A stretch of DNA of 48,999 nucleotides from Chloroflexota bacterium (GTDB taxonomy: Bacteria > Chloroflexota > Anaerolineae > Promineifilales > Promineifilaceae): assembly GCA_029559155.1 (NCBI GenBank), contig JAKQCM010000335.1, forward strand, positions 1-48,999, written 5' to 3'. The translations under genes and the position numbers were made by a program. A model generated the notes under the pieces. The model had not been told where the DNA came from. It saw only the letters and a list, made by a program, of their open reading frames with translations, and did no database searches. Within the stretch, counting starts at the first letter, position 1; every line of letters starts with the position of its first letter. This document shows, piece after piece, positions 18,737 to 25,720 of this stretch.

Positions 18737-19519
18737 CTATGCCGTTTCCGTTATGCCATATTTCTCGCGGAGCCAGTCGTAGCCTTCTTCTTCGAGTTTG
18801 AGCGCCAGGTCAGGGCCACCACTTTCGACGATACGGCCGTCTAGCATAATGTGAATATAGTCCGGCTGGATATAGTTCAAAATTCGCTGATAATGGGTAA
18901 TCACCAACATACCCATATTCATCTCGCGGTACAGGCGCATCGCGCCTTCCGAAACCACACGCAGCGCGTCAATGTCCAGGCCAGAGTCCGTCTCGTCCAT
19001 AATGGCAATTTTTGGCTCCACGGTAGCCATTTGCAAAATCTCTACGCGCTTCTTTTCGCCGCCGGAAAAACCCTCGTTCAGGTAACGGCCGGCAAATTTA
19101 TGGTCGATACCCAACATATCCATCTTTTCTTTCAGCAATCGGCGAAAAGCAGGAATAGAAATGCCGCTGTCTTCGGGGTTTTCAGCCTGACGGCGCGAGT
19201 TAATGGTCTGGCGCAAGAATTTGGCCAGAGTCACGCCCGGAACGGCCGCCGGATACTGAAAAGCCAGGAAAAGACCGGCGCGCGAGCGCTCGTCGGGTTC
19301 CATTTCCAGCAGATCTTGCCCATCATAAATCACCTGCCCTGCGGTCGGATCATAAGCGGGATGGCCCGCCAGGGTGTAAGCTAATGTACTTTTGCCAGAA
19401 CCATTTGGCCCCATCAGAGCGTGGATTTCGCCCTGTTTGATCAACAGATTAATTCCTTTCAGAATTGGCTGCTCGCCGATACTGGCGTGCAAATTTTTTA
19501 TTTCTAAAGCAACGGTCAT
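18737..19519 (-). CDS. sufC: Fe-S assembly ATPase SufC
   Basis: This 260-residue ABC-type ATPase drives conformational changes in the SufBCD complex. Walker A GPNGSGKST (about 37-45), the signature FSGGEKKRVEI and Walker B IAIMDETDSGLD are present. The DETDSGLD form is typical of SufC. It is soluble and has no membrane partner gene. It is the first gene of the minus-strand cluster. A consensus promoter lies about 75-103 bp upstream and a good ribosome site (AGGAG) precedes the ATG. Confidence 0.97.
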   Translation of the reverse strand: MTVALEIKNLHASIGEQPILKGINLLIKQGEIHALMGPNGSGKSTLAYTLAGHPAYDPTAGQVIYDGQDLLEMEPDERSRAGLFLAFQYPAAVPGVTLAKFLRQTINSRRQAENPEDSGISIPAFRRLLKEKMDMLGIDHKFAGRYLNEGFSGGEKKRVEILQMATVEPKIAIMDETDSGLDIDALRVVSEGAMRLYREMNMGMLVITHYQRILNYIQPDYIHIMLDGRIVESGGPDLALKLEEEGYDWLREKYGITETA

Positions 19520-19593
19520 CGGTAGTTGTGTCTCCTAAATAATCTATTTTTACGCTTCGAGAATGGGTAATTCTACCGCTTTAATCATGCGGG

Positions 19594-19622
19594 ATTATAG
19601 CACGCGAGCCAGTTAATGTCAA
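19594..19622 (-). promoter_or_regulatory. Consensus promoter for the sufCBD operon
   Basis: On the minus strand TTGACA (19622-19617) and TATAAT (19599-19594) are both perfect, with a 17-bp spacer. This should be a strong promoter that needs a repressor to be controlled. Confidence 0.85.
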
Positions 19623-19647
19623 TTTTTATTAAATTAATAATAAAAAT
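19622..19647. promoter_or_regulatory. Palindrome between the divergent promoters, candidate SufR-like operator
   Basis: ATTTTTATTA (19622-19631) and TAATAAAAAT (19638-19647) are perfect inverted arms with 6 nt between. The palindrome lies between the two -35 boxes and touches the sufC -35. A dimer of the divergently encoded ArsR-like regulator could bind here and block both promoters. It does not resemble the cyanobacterial SufR site (CAAC-N6-GTTG). Confidence 0.45.
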
Positions 19648-19655
19648 AACTTTAA

Positions 19656-19684
19656 TTGACAAAACCCCCTGCTGTTGCTATAAT
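19656..19684 (+). promoter_or_regulatory. Consensus promoter for the SufR-like regulator
   Basis: TTGACA (19656-19661) and TATAAT (19679-19684) are perfect with a 17-bp spacer. They lie about 30 bp before the GTG start of the regulator gene. Confidence 0.85.
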
Positions 19685-19711
19685 CCTGCCTGGATAAAAA
19701 GGAATTCTAAC

Positions 19712-20368
19712 GTGAAATCAGCTACAAGCAATCATAAACAAAGTACGCGAGACGTCATTTTGCATGCCCTTAAGAACGCCAGTCAACTCAAAGTTGAAGA
19801 CCTGGCCGAAGCGGCCGACGTTTCGCCGGTGACCGTCCGACACCATCTCAATGCGTTGCAAGCCGATGGCTTGATTATGGTTGACAGCGTGAGACGGAAG
19901 GTGGGACGGCCGTATTACGTTTACAGCCTCAGCGAAGAAGGCCACGAACTATTCCCGCAAAAATACGTCCACCTCACCAACATCCTGCTCGACGAAATGA
20001 AAATGCGCCTGCCCCAACAAACGGTCGACGACATCTTTGGCAGCGCGGTTGAACGGATCGTGGCCCGGCATCGCGGCAAATTTGAAACCCTGTCCTTCGA
20101 AAACCGACTCACCTACCTGATGGATATTTTAGCCGATGAGGGCTTCCTGGCTCGCTGGGAACTAATCGACGGCCAATATCACATCATCGAATACAGCTGC
20201 CCCTACCTTTCCGTAGGAGCCAATCACGCCGAAGTATGCACACTGGACAAAGAATTGATCGTCAGCGTGATGCAAACGCCCATCCAACAGCACAGCTGCA
20301 TGTTAAGAGGCGACGACTGCTGCCAGTTTTCCATTCCGGCCAACCCATCGTCGCAAAATGGCAAATAA
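19712..20368 (+). CDS. sufR: SufR-like winged-helix transcriptional regulator with C-terminal cysteines
   Basis: From GTG 19712 (preceded by AAAGGA) this encodes 218 residues. An upstream in-frame extension to 19616 would overlap the promoter and is unlikely. Residues about 15-80 are an ArsR-type winged helix (DVILHALKNASQLKVEDLAEAADVSPVTVRHHL). The C terminus carries C163, C176, C196, C203 and C204. The C-x12-C spacing fits SufR, which binds an Fe-S cluster and represses suf genes when clusters are sufficient, but later cysteine spacing differs from cyanobacterial SufR. It lies divergent from sufCBD with facing promoters, which supports a role as the suf repressor. It is followed 15 bp later by the DUF59 gene, so the two are co-transcribed. 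Confidence 0.85.
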   Translation: MKSATSNHKQSTRDVILHALKNASQLKVEDLAEAADVSPVTVRHHLNALQADGLIMVDSVRRKVGRPYYVYSLSEEGHELFPQKYVHLTNILLDEMKMRLPQQTVDDIFGSAVERIVARHRGKFETLSFENRLTYLMDILADEGFLARWELIDGQYHIIEYSCPYLSVGANHAEVCTLDKELIVSVMQTPIQQHSCMLRGDDCCQFSIPANPSSQNGK

Positions 20369-20383
20369 ACGAGGAGCCTTATC

Positions 20384-20689
20384 ATGATAATGAGTAAAGA
20401 AGAAGAACTTATCGAATCCCTTCGATCGGTCATCGATCCTGAAATTGGCCTGAATGTTGTTGAACTTGGCCTGCTGCGCCAGATCGACATCGACGCCGAA
20501 AACGACCTGGCCAAAATCACCATGATCTTAACCACCCCATTCTGTCCGTATGGCCCGCAAATTATTGAGCAGGTGCGGATGGTTGGCATGCAAGTTATGA
20601 CCGGCGGCATCGAAGTAGAAATTGGCACAGAACTCTGGGATCCTTCGATGATGGAAGAAGGGGCCGGCGGCGATTGGGGATTATTTTAG
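20384..20689 (+). CDS. DUF59 / MIP18-family protein, SufT-like
   Basis: This 101-residue protein has the DUF59 fold: LIESLRSVIDPEIGLNVVELGLLRQIDI at the start and TTPFCPYGPQIIEQV with the conserved cysteine in the middle. The family includes SufT, PaaD and eukaryotic MIP18 and helps in iron-sulfur maturation. It is co-transcribed with the SufR-like gene and divergent from sufCBD, which supports a maturation role. GAGGAG lies 7 nt before the ATG at 20384; an alternative ATG at 20390 is possible. Confidence 0.9.
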   Translation: MIMSKEEELIESLRSVIDPEIGLNVVELGLLRQIDIDAENDLAKITMILTTPFCPYGPQIIEQVRMVGMQVMTGGIEVEIGTELWDPSMMEEGAGGDWGLF

Positions 20690-20725
20690 GCTTACTCATT
20701 CGGCGATTTTCGCAATTGTAAGATT

Positions 20726-20763
20726 AAGCGGTATCATTTTTTTGATGGTACCGCTTTTTATTT
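20726..20763 (+). terminator. Intrinsic terminator after the DUF59 gene
   Basis: AGCGGTA (20727-20733) pairs with TACCGCT (20749-20755), extended by TCA/TGA with a small bulge, and is followed by a T-rich tract. Confidence 0.75.
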
Positions 20764-20805
20764 TGGCTCTTCAGGAATTTAGGGCGTTGACATACGATGA
20801 TGCGT

Positions 20806-20835
20806 GATGCGTGATACGGTCACGTATCACGCATC
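20806..20835. repeat. Inverted repeat GATGCGTGATACG
   Basis: GATGCGTGATACG (20806-20818) and CGTATCACGCATC (20823-20835) are perfect 13-bp arms with a GTCA loop, in the gap before the glycosyltransferase gene. A partial direct copy (GATGCGTGATGCG) precedes it. Confidence 0.7.
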
Positions 20836-20888
20836 AATCAAAACCCCACGAAATCCAAGAGACCCTTTGATTTTTACTGGATCAAAAT

Positions 20889-22046
20889 GTGATGGAATTT
20901 TTTACGCTTCTTACCGTCTTTAGCATCGGGGTTTTGGGGTATCACTATGCGATTTATCCGGTCATTGTTGCCCTATGGGCGCGGTGGCGGCCAGCGGCCG
21001 CGTCATCCGGCCCCTACACGCCCTCTGCCAGCCTGATCATCACTGCCTACAATGAAGCGGCGGTGATGGTGGAAAAGCTGGAAAACAGTTTGGCGCTGGA
21101 TTACCCGGCCGATTTACTAGAGATCATTGTGGTAACAGATGGCTCCACCGACGACACGGCCGTTCTCGCCGCCAGGTTCCAGAATCGGGGAATCCGCCTG
21201 CTGCACGATCCGGTGCGACGGGGCAAAAGCGCAGCCATGAACCGCGCCACGGCCGTCGCCCGTGGCGACATCATCGTCTTTTCCGACGCCAACGCATTCT
21301 ACCAACCGGATGCCCTGCTGAAGCTGCTGCGCCATTTTCAGAACGGCCGTGTCGGCGGCGTTAGCGGCAACAAAACCGTCAAACCCGGCCCGGGCGGCGT
21401 TAGCCAATCGTCTGGCCTGTACTGGCGCTACGAATCCGCCATCAAAACCTGGGAAAGCCAAACCGGCAGCACCATCGCCGTCGTCGGCGAAATGTTTGCT
21501 CTGCGCCGGGCGGTGTTCACCCCCATCCCACCCGAGGTCATCAACGACGACGCCTACCTGTCCACCCTGGTTTTGCGCCAGGGCTTAAGCGTACTATACG
21601 AACCTGAAGCCGTTTGCTGGGAAACCGCCTCTGAATCCACCGCCGACGAACTGACGCGGCGTCGGCGCATCAGCGCCGGACGGTATCAGCTTTTATTTAA
21701 GCCGCAATGGTGGCCCTGGCAGCACCCGGCCGGCCTGTTTCAGCTCATTTCGCACAAATTCCTGCGCTTGCTGCTGCCCTTTTTTATGATGCTGGCTCTG
21801 GTTGCCAATACGGCCGTTCTTCTGCGGCGGCCGGCCCGACTATTCATGCGGCTGACATTTGCCGGGCAACTGGCCGTGTATGGGCTGGCCGGTCTGGGCT
21901 GGCTGGCCGAAAAACGACAGAAAAAAGCCAAAATTCCGGCGGCTGCTTACTACATTGTCAGCGGCAATTTTTCTTCGCTGCAGGGGTTGTGGCGGCTGCT
22001 CTCTGGCAAACAGTCGGTGTTGTGGGAAAAGGCGCGGCGCGAATAA
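20889..22046 (+). CDS. Membrane glycosyltransferase family 2
   Basis: This 385-residue protein has one N-terminal membrane segment (about 5-28), a GT-A catalytic domain (about 45-270) and C-terminal membrane segments (about 290-315 and 325-345). Motifs fit processive GT2 enzymes: ASLIITAYNEA at the start, VVTDGSTDD, the metal-binding SDAN, NDDAYL with the catalytic acid, and RRRRISAGR in the Q/RxxRW position. It probably extends or exports a polysaccharide at the inner face of the membrane. The sugar is not predictable. The start is GTG 20889 or ATG 20892. It converges on a GT4 gene, leaving only 26 bp between stops, and may belong to the same pathway. Confidence 0.88.
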   Translation: MMEFFTLLTVFSIGVLGYHYAIYPVIVALWARWRPAAASSGPYTPSASLIITAYNEAAVMVEKLENSLALDYPADLLEIIVVTDGSTDDTAVLAARFQNRGIRLLHDPVRRGKSAAMNRATAVARGDIIVFSDANAFYQPDALLKLLRHFQNGRVGGVSGNKTVKPGPGGVSQSSGLYWRYESAIKTWESQTGSTIAVVGEMFALRRAVFTPIPPEVINDDAYLSTLVLRQGLSVLYEPEAVCWETASESTADELTRRRRISAGRYQLLFKPQWWPWQHPAGLFQLISHKFLRLLLPFFMMLALVANTAVLLRRPARLFMRLTFAGQLAVYGLAGLGWLAEKRQKKAKIPAAAYYIVSGNFSSLQGLWRLLSGKQSVLWEKARRE

Positions 22047-22072
22047 CGGAACCGGAGGGGTGATGGACTACC

Positions 22073-23194
22073 TCATGCCTCATCCGCAAACCCATAAATC
22101 GCCAGCGTCTCGCGGATCATACGCTCCGGGTCGAAGCGGGTTTGGACGAGTTGGTAAACGGCCGTTGCCAGACGCCCCCTCTCTGCCGGATGATCCGCCA
22201 GCCAGACCAGGCCATCAGCCAGCGCCTGTGGATCAGCCGCAGGAACCAGGTAGGCGGTTTGTTGATCGGTCAGCAGTTCGGCCATGCCATCCACGGCCGT
22301 TACCAGCAGTGGCAGCCGGTAAGCCACCGCCTCCAACATGGCGTAAGGCAGCCCTTCAGCCAGCGACGACAAACAAAAAATATCCGACGCACCCAAGATC
22401 GCCGGAATATCGCGGCGAAATCCGGCCAGATGAATGTAATCGGCCAGCCCGGCGGCGGCAATTTGCGCTTCCAGGTCCGGGCGCAAATGCCCTTCCCCCA
22501 CAATGATGCAGCGCACACGCGGCTGCGCCTGAACGGCCAAACGCATGGCTTCCACCAGATATTTGTGCCCTTTTTGCGGCTCCAGGCGACCAACGGCCGT
22601 AACCACCACCTTATCTTCCCCCCAACCCAAGGCCTGCCGCCATTGCCCATCGGGCGCGACAGCCGCCATCGCCTGCAAATCGACCGTGTTGTCGATCAGC
22701 GCCACTTCGGACACGCCGATGTCGTGCAGATAATTCTGGATGGATTGCGACACGGTGATAAATCGGCAGTTCCAGCGTTTGTTCAGGCGCAGGACTTGCT
22801 CATACAGTTTGCCGCGATAAGAGTCGTTTTGCACACGGCCGTACGCCAGATGCACGGTAGAAACCATGACCGGCACCCGCGCCCGTTTAGCCGCCAACAA
22901 ACCCCACATCTGTGATTGTGGGTTGTGGGCATCCACAATCTGGAACCCTTCTGTCTCAATGATCTGCCTGATTTTGCCGGCCAGCCGCGGATCGCCGCGC
23001 CCCAGGCTCATCGGGCGGCGCTGCAAACCGGCTTGCGCCAGCCGCTCATCCAGCACGGACCCCTCGATGGTAACGACGGCGTAAGGCAAACGGCCGTCAA
23101 ACGCCCGCGCCAGATCAAACACCCGCACTTCCGCGCCGCCATAACGCTTGGCCAGGGCAATTAGAAGGACTGACGGCCGTTTTGCATCATTCAC
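22073..23194 (-). CDS. Glycosyltransferase family 4 / GT-B
   Basis: This 373-residue soluble protein has two Rossmann-like domains. The N-terminal acceptor domain carries a glycine-rich loop (KRYGGAEVRVFDLARA) and the C-terminal donor domain has VVTAVGRLEPQKGHKYLVEA and the E-x7-E motif in SLAEGLPYAMLEAVAYRLPLLVT. This is a retaining GT4 pattern that uses nucleotide sugars. It probably adds a sugar to a surface glycan or lipid. It faces the GT2 gene tail to tail. No signal peptide is seen. Confidence 0.9.
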   Translation of the reverse strand: MNDAKRPSVLLIALAKRYGGAEVRVFDLARAFDGRLPYAVVTIEGSVLDERLAQAGLQRRPMSLGRGDPRLAGKIRQIIETEGFQIVDAHNPQSQMWGLLAAKRARVPVMVSTVHLAYGRVQNDSYRGKLYEQVLRLNKRWNCRFITVSQSIQNYLHDIGVSEVALIDNTVDLQAMAAVAPDGQWRQALGWGEDKVVVTAVGRLEPQKGHKYLVEAMRLAVQAQPRVRCIIVGEGHLRPDLEAQIAAAGLADYIHLAGFRRDIPAILGASDIFCLSSLAEGLPYAMLEAVAYRLPLLVTAVDGMAELLTDQQTAYLVPAADPQALADGLVWLADHPAERGRLATAVYQLVQTRFDPERMIRETLAIYGFADEA

Positions 23195-23342
23195 AGTACA
23201 TTTTCTCCCATAATAGTCACCACATAGACCTTAATAAACACGGACCCTGACAATTTGCTGGAGACAGAAAACCGGCTCACTTTCCAGCCACCAGTCTCCA
23301 ATCTCCAATCTCCAATCTCCATTCCCTGCTATACTTCCACCC

Positions 23343-23795
23343 ATGAACGAAACTTACCGGATACGGCCGTTCCGCCCCACTGACCAATCCGCCGCGCAGC
23401 AGCTCATCCTCGACGGCCTGCGCGAACATTGGGGCACGCTGGACCCCACGCTCAACCCCGATCTCCACGACATCATGAGCAGCTACGTGCAGGCGGGACA
23501 TGCCTTTTTTGTGGTAGAAGAAAATGGGGAATTAATTGGAACCGGTGGGCTGCTGATAGAAGCGCCGGGCGTTGGGCGCATCGTGCGGGTGTCGGTGGGC
23601 ATTGCTTACCGGCGGCGCGGGTTGGGGCGGGCGATCTCCGAACACCTCATTGCCGTGGCCGATGATCTGGGCTGCCACCGGCTCCTCGTCGAGACAACTG
23701 ATACGTGGACGGCGGCCATTCGGCTGTACCAGGAGTGCGGCTTCACGCCTTACGCCTGGTCCGATGGCGATGTGCATATGGCCATGACCTTGTAG
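23343..23795 (+). CDS. GNAT-family N-acetyltransferase
   Basis: This 150-residue protein has the GNAT fold. Residues about 80-100 carry the acetyl-CoA loop (VSVGIAYRRRGLGRAISEHL, matching the R/Q-x-x-G-x-G/A motif) and the end has the LYQECGF strand-turn typical of the family. The substrate is not predictable. It stands alone, divergent from the GT4 gene. Its stop codon lies at the edge of a palindrome (23792-23844). Confidence 0.9.
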   Translation: MNETYRIRPFRPTDQSAAQQLILDGLREHWGTLDPTLNPDLHDIMSSYVQAGHAFFVVEENGELIGTGGLLIEAPGVGRIVRVSVGIAYRRRGLGRAISEHLIAVADDLGCHRLLVETTDTWTAAIRLYQECGFTPYAWSDGDVHMAMTL

Positions 23796-23844
23796 CCGCG
23801 GTATCCTTACCGCGCTCTGGGAAGTTCGCGGTAGGGGCGGCTAC
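23792..23844. repeat. Intergenic palindrome, GTRGCCGCG family
   Basis: GTAGCCGCGGTA...TACCGCG (23792-23814) is mirrored by CGCGGTA...CGGCTAC (23827-23844). The left half also forms its own hairpin (CGCGGTA tcct TACCGCG). A relative starts at 48261. It overlaps the GNAT stop and may act as its 3' end. Confidence 0.6.
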
Positions 23845-24074
23845 GAGACTGTGGAGCGTTAAACGGAGGTTGTGGGGCGTTAAACGGAGGGTGTGGAGCG
23901 TTAAATGGAGGTTGTGGGGCGTTAAATAGAGACTGTGGAGCGTTAAACGGAGGTTGTGGAGCGTTAAACGGAGACTGTGGAGCGTTAAACGGAGGTTGTG
24001 GGGCGTTAAACGGGGGTTGCGGAGGGTTAAATGGAGACTGTGGAGGGTTAAATGGAGTGTTCCGCGCGTTATTT
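23844..24074. repeat. Tandem array of ten 21-nt units plus one degenerate unit
   Basis: Ten consecutive 21-nt units run from 23844 to 24053, each with a core such as GTGGAGCGTTAAAC or GTGGGGCGTTAAAC. An eleventh degenerate unit ends at 24074. There are no spacers, so it is not CRISPR. The unit is a multiple of three and one frame would read RLWSVKR-like heptads, but a stop in unit 4 breaks it. Nothing else is seen in the array. Confidence 0.9.
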
Positions 24075-24120
24075 AATTTTCAATCCTTAGGGTTTGTGTA
24101 TCGTTAACTTTTCAGTTTGC

Positions 24121-24154
24121 AGATTGGTCCAATCTGGGAGATTGGACCCAATCT
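24121..24154. repeat. Intergenic palindrome, AGATTGGTCCAATCT family
   Basis: AGATTGGTCCAATCT (24121-24135) followed by AGATTGGACCCAATCT (24139-24154), a paired arrangement like that at 9183. Confidence 0.65.
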
Positions 24155-24164
24155 ACTGCTGGAA

Positions 24165-24224
24165 AGACCCTAAGGGTTTACGGCCTGGATAAACTGGCTT
24201 CTCGATGACAAACCCTAAGGGTCT
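24165..24224. repeat. Inverted repeat AGACCCTAAGGGTTT, 15-bp arms
   Basis: AGACCCTAAGGGTTT (24165-24179) and AAACCCTAAGGGTCT (24210-24224) are perfect complements around a 30-nt loop. It lies at the 3' end of the 25-kb minus-strand cluster. Related elements lie at 40814 and 44241, and a half-copy near 24084. Confidence 0.75.
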
Positions 24225-24226
24225 GT

Positions 24227-25708
24227 CTACGTTTTGATATACGCTGTGCCGGGGTCCTTGTTCAAATCGTTGGATAAGGTGTTCACAATCACCATCAACG
24301 GATCAGGCAAGGTGAAACTACCGGTTGCCGCGCCCAGATGATTAAACAGGGGGAAGGTAGACAAGGTTTTCTTTGTGCTGCCGGGAATGACTCGGCCACG
24401 CGTGTATACCGTCCCATTTTGCCAAACATAGCCATACACCCTTTCCAGAGGCGCGGGGTCGCCGCTAATCGTCAGTTTGTCTTTGTTCACCAGATCGTAA
24501 ATGTGGCCGCTGCCATTGAGAATAGATATTTTTTCGCCCACAACTGTGAAGTGATTGTTTTCCAGAGCAGTCTGAAAATAGCGGATTGTCTCGGGGCGAT
24601 GGTCGGCCGTATGCTGGGTCTGGTTGGCGTGGGTGGCAATTTGCTTGATGTTTGCGTTAGTCGTCGTGGGCAAGAAACGCCACCACACATCTTCTGCCTG
24701 CGGTTGTAAGAAATAGTTCCAACCGCGCCTGGCGCGATCGGCATACTCCACCGCTTCATCCGCGCGTTGTTTGGCGCGCTGGATGAAAGCGACGAAATCA
24801 TTGAACTTACCGTTATAGGAAGGCCAACCTGCCTGAAGCTGCTTGACGACAGCCTCTATTTCTTCTTTGAAAGCTGCGTTTTCGAGTTTGACGGCAGCCG
24901 CCTGCAATTCAATCATTTTGGGGGAGAATCTTTGCCACTGCGCGTCGATTTGTTTTTGTAAGTAAGTGATCTGCTGACCCAAAGCGCCGGATTCCCAACT
25001 TTTTACCTCTGGTTGGCTGCGGTAAATGGCTTGCCAGCTTGTGAGCGGATCCTCCGGCGCTGACGCTTTGGGCGTTTCTGAGGGCGCGTCGGCGCTGGTC
25101 GTTGGCTTCTTTTTCTTCTTTTTTTTCTTTTTCGTGGCAGTCGGCGACTTGCCCTGCGACTCGGCAGGCGTCTTGGCCGCTTCCTGAACTTCCTGATCTT
25201 CTTCGTCCAGGTCATCTTCTTCGGGGATGTCGTCAACGGCCGTCAACACGTCTGCTTTCAGGCGAAAAACGGGCCAGGAAAACCAGTCCTGGTCACGGCC
25301 GTATTTCGCCTGGGCGCTGCCCGCCATCACCGGCTCGAAGCGGTCGCCGGCTTCTTCGTCATGCCATTCGTATTTTCCCGATGCAGTCAATTCCCAAAAC
25401 TTGGCTTGAATCACCGGTTGGACCCCGCCGGTTCTGGTAATCGTCGCTTTTTCCGGGCGAAAAAACAGGTCTTGGCCCGGTCGATCTGGTTTGGCCTGGA
25501 GGCTGTGCCGGGGCAGCATGGCTCTGATGGCCTGCCGGGTATTGTCCGGATTCTCGGGCACATATTCCTCTGCCGGGGCTTGGGTTGGCAGGCGACTGGG
25601 TTCCAGGTTGGTGGTTGGCAAGGTTGGACGGTTGGGGGAAACGGCCGTTACCCGTTTATCCGCCTGCCCTGCCTTTTTACCCTGCTCAACAAACGCTGCG
25701 CCGCCCAT
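24227..25708 (-). CDS. Putative eCIS cargo protein, function unknown
   Basis: I do not recognise a domain in this 493-residue protein. Residues 1-60 are low-complexity Pro/Thr/Ala-rich. Residues about 160-235 are very acidic and then lysine-rich, with a run of nine lysines (about 25107-25133). Residues about 240-340 are helical and coiled-coil-like (QQITYLQKQIDAQWQRF, IEAVVKQLQAGW). The rest is a mixed domain with TTTNANIKQIATHANQTQHTADHRP and a beta-rich end. There is no signal peptide or membrane segment. It starts 12 nt after the DUF4157 gene, with GAGGAG before the ATG, so it is translated from the same mRNA. Position downstream of the eCIS genes beside two other cargo-like proteins makes it a candidate payload. 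It could instead be a chaperone or structural accessory. Confidence 0.6.
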   Translation of the reverse strand: MGGAAFVEQGKKAGQADKRVTAVSPNRPTLPTTNLEPSRLPTQAPAEEYVPENPDNTRQAIRAMLPRHSLQAKPDRPGQDLFFRPEKATITRTGGVQPVIQAKFWELTASGKYEWHDEEAGDRFEPVMAGSAQAKYGRDQDWFSWPVFRLKADVLTAVDDIPEEDDLDEEDQEVQEAAKTPAESQGKSPTATKKKKKKKKKPTTSADAPSETPKASAPEDPLTSWQAIYRSQPEVKSWESGALGQQITYLQKQIDAQWQRFSPKMIELQAAAVKLENAAFKEEIEAVVKQLQAGWPSYNGKFNDFVAFIQRAKQRADEAVEYADRARRGWNYFLQPQAEDVWWRFLPTTTNANIKQIATHANQTQHTADHRPETIRYFQTALENNHFTVVGEKISILNGSGHIYDLVNKDKLTISGDPAPLERVYGYVWQNGTVYTRGRVIPGSTKKTLSTFPLFNHLGAATGSFTLPDPLMVIVNTLSNDLNKDPGTAYIKT

Positions 25709-25720
25709 CGCCCTCTCCTC

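Noticed and set aside
23296..23321. Short CTCCAAT repeat (about 3.7 copies) before the GNAT gene
   Set aside because: Simple sequence of low information; no function can be argued.
23705..23929. Open frame reading RLWSVKR-like heptads through the tandem array
   Set aside because: It overlaps the GNAT gene in another frame and stops after four units; the array is better treated as non-coding.
23844..24074. CRISPR array
   Set aside because: Units are contiguous with no unique spacers, and no cas gene is seen.
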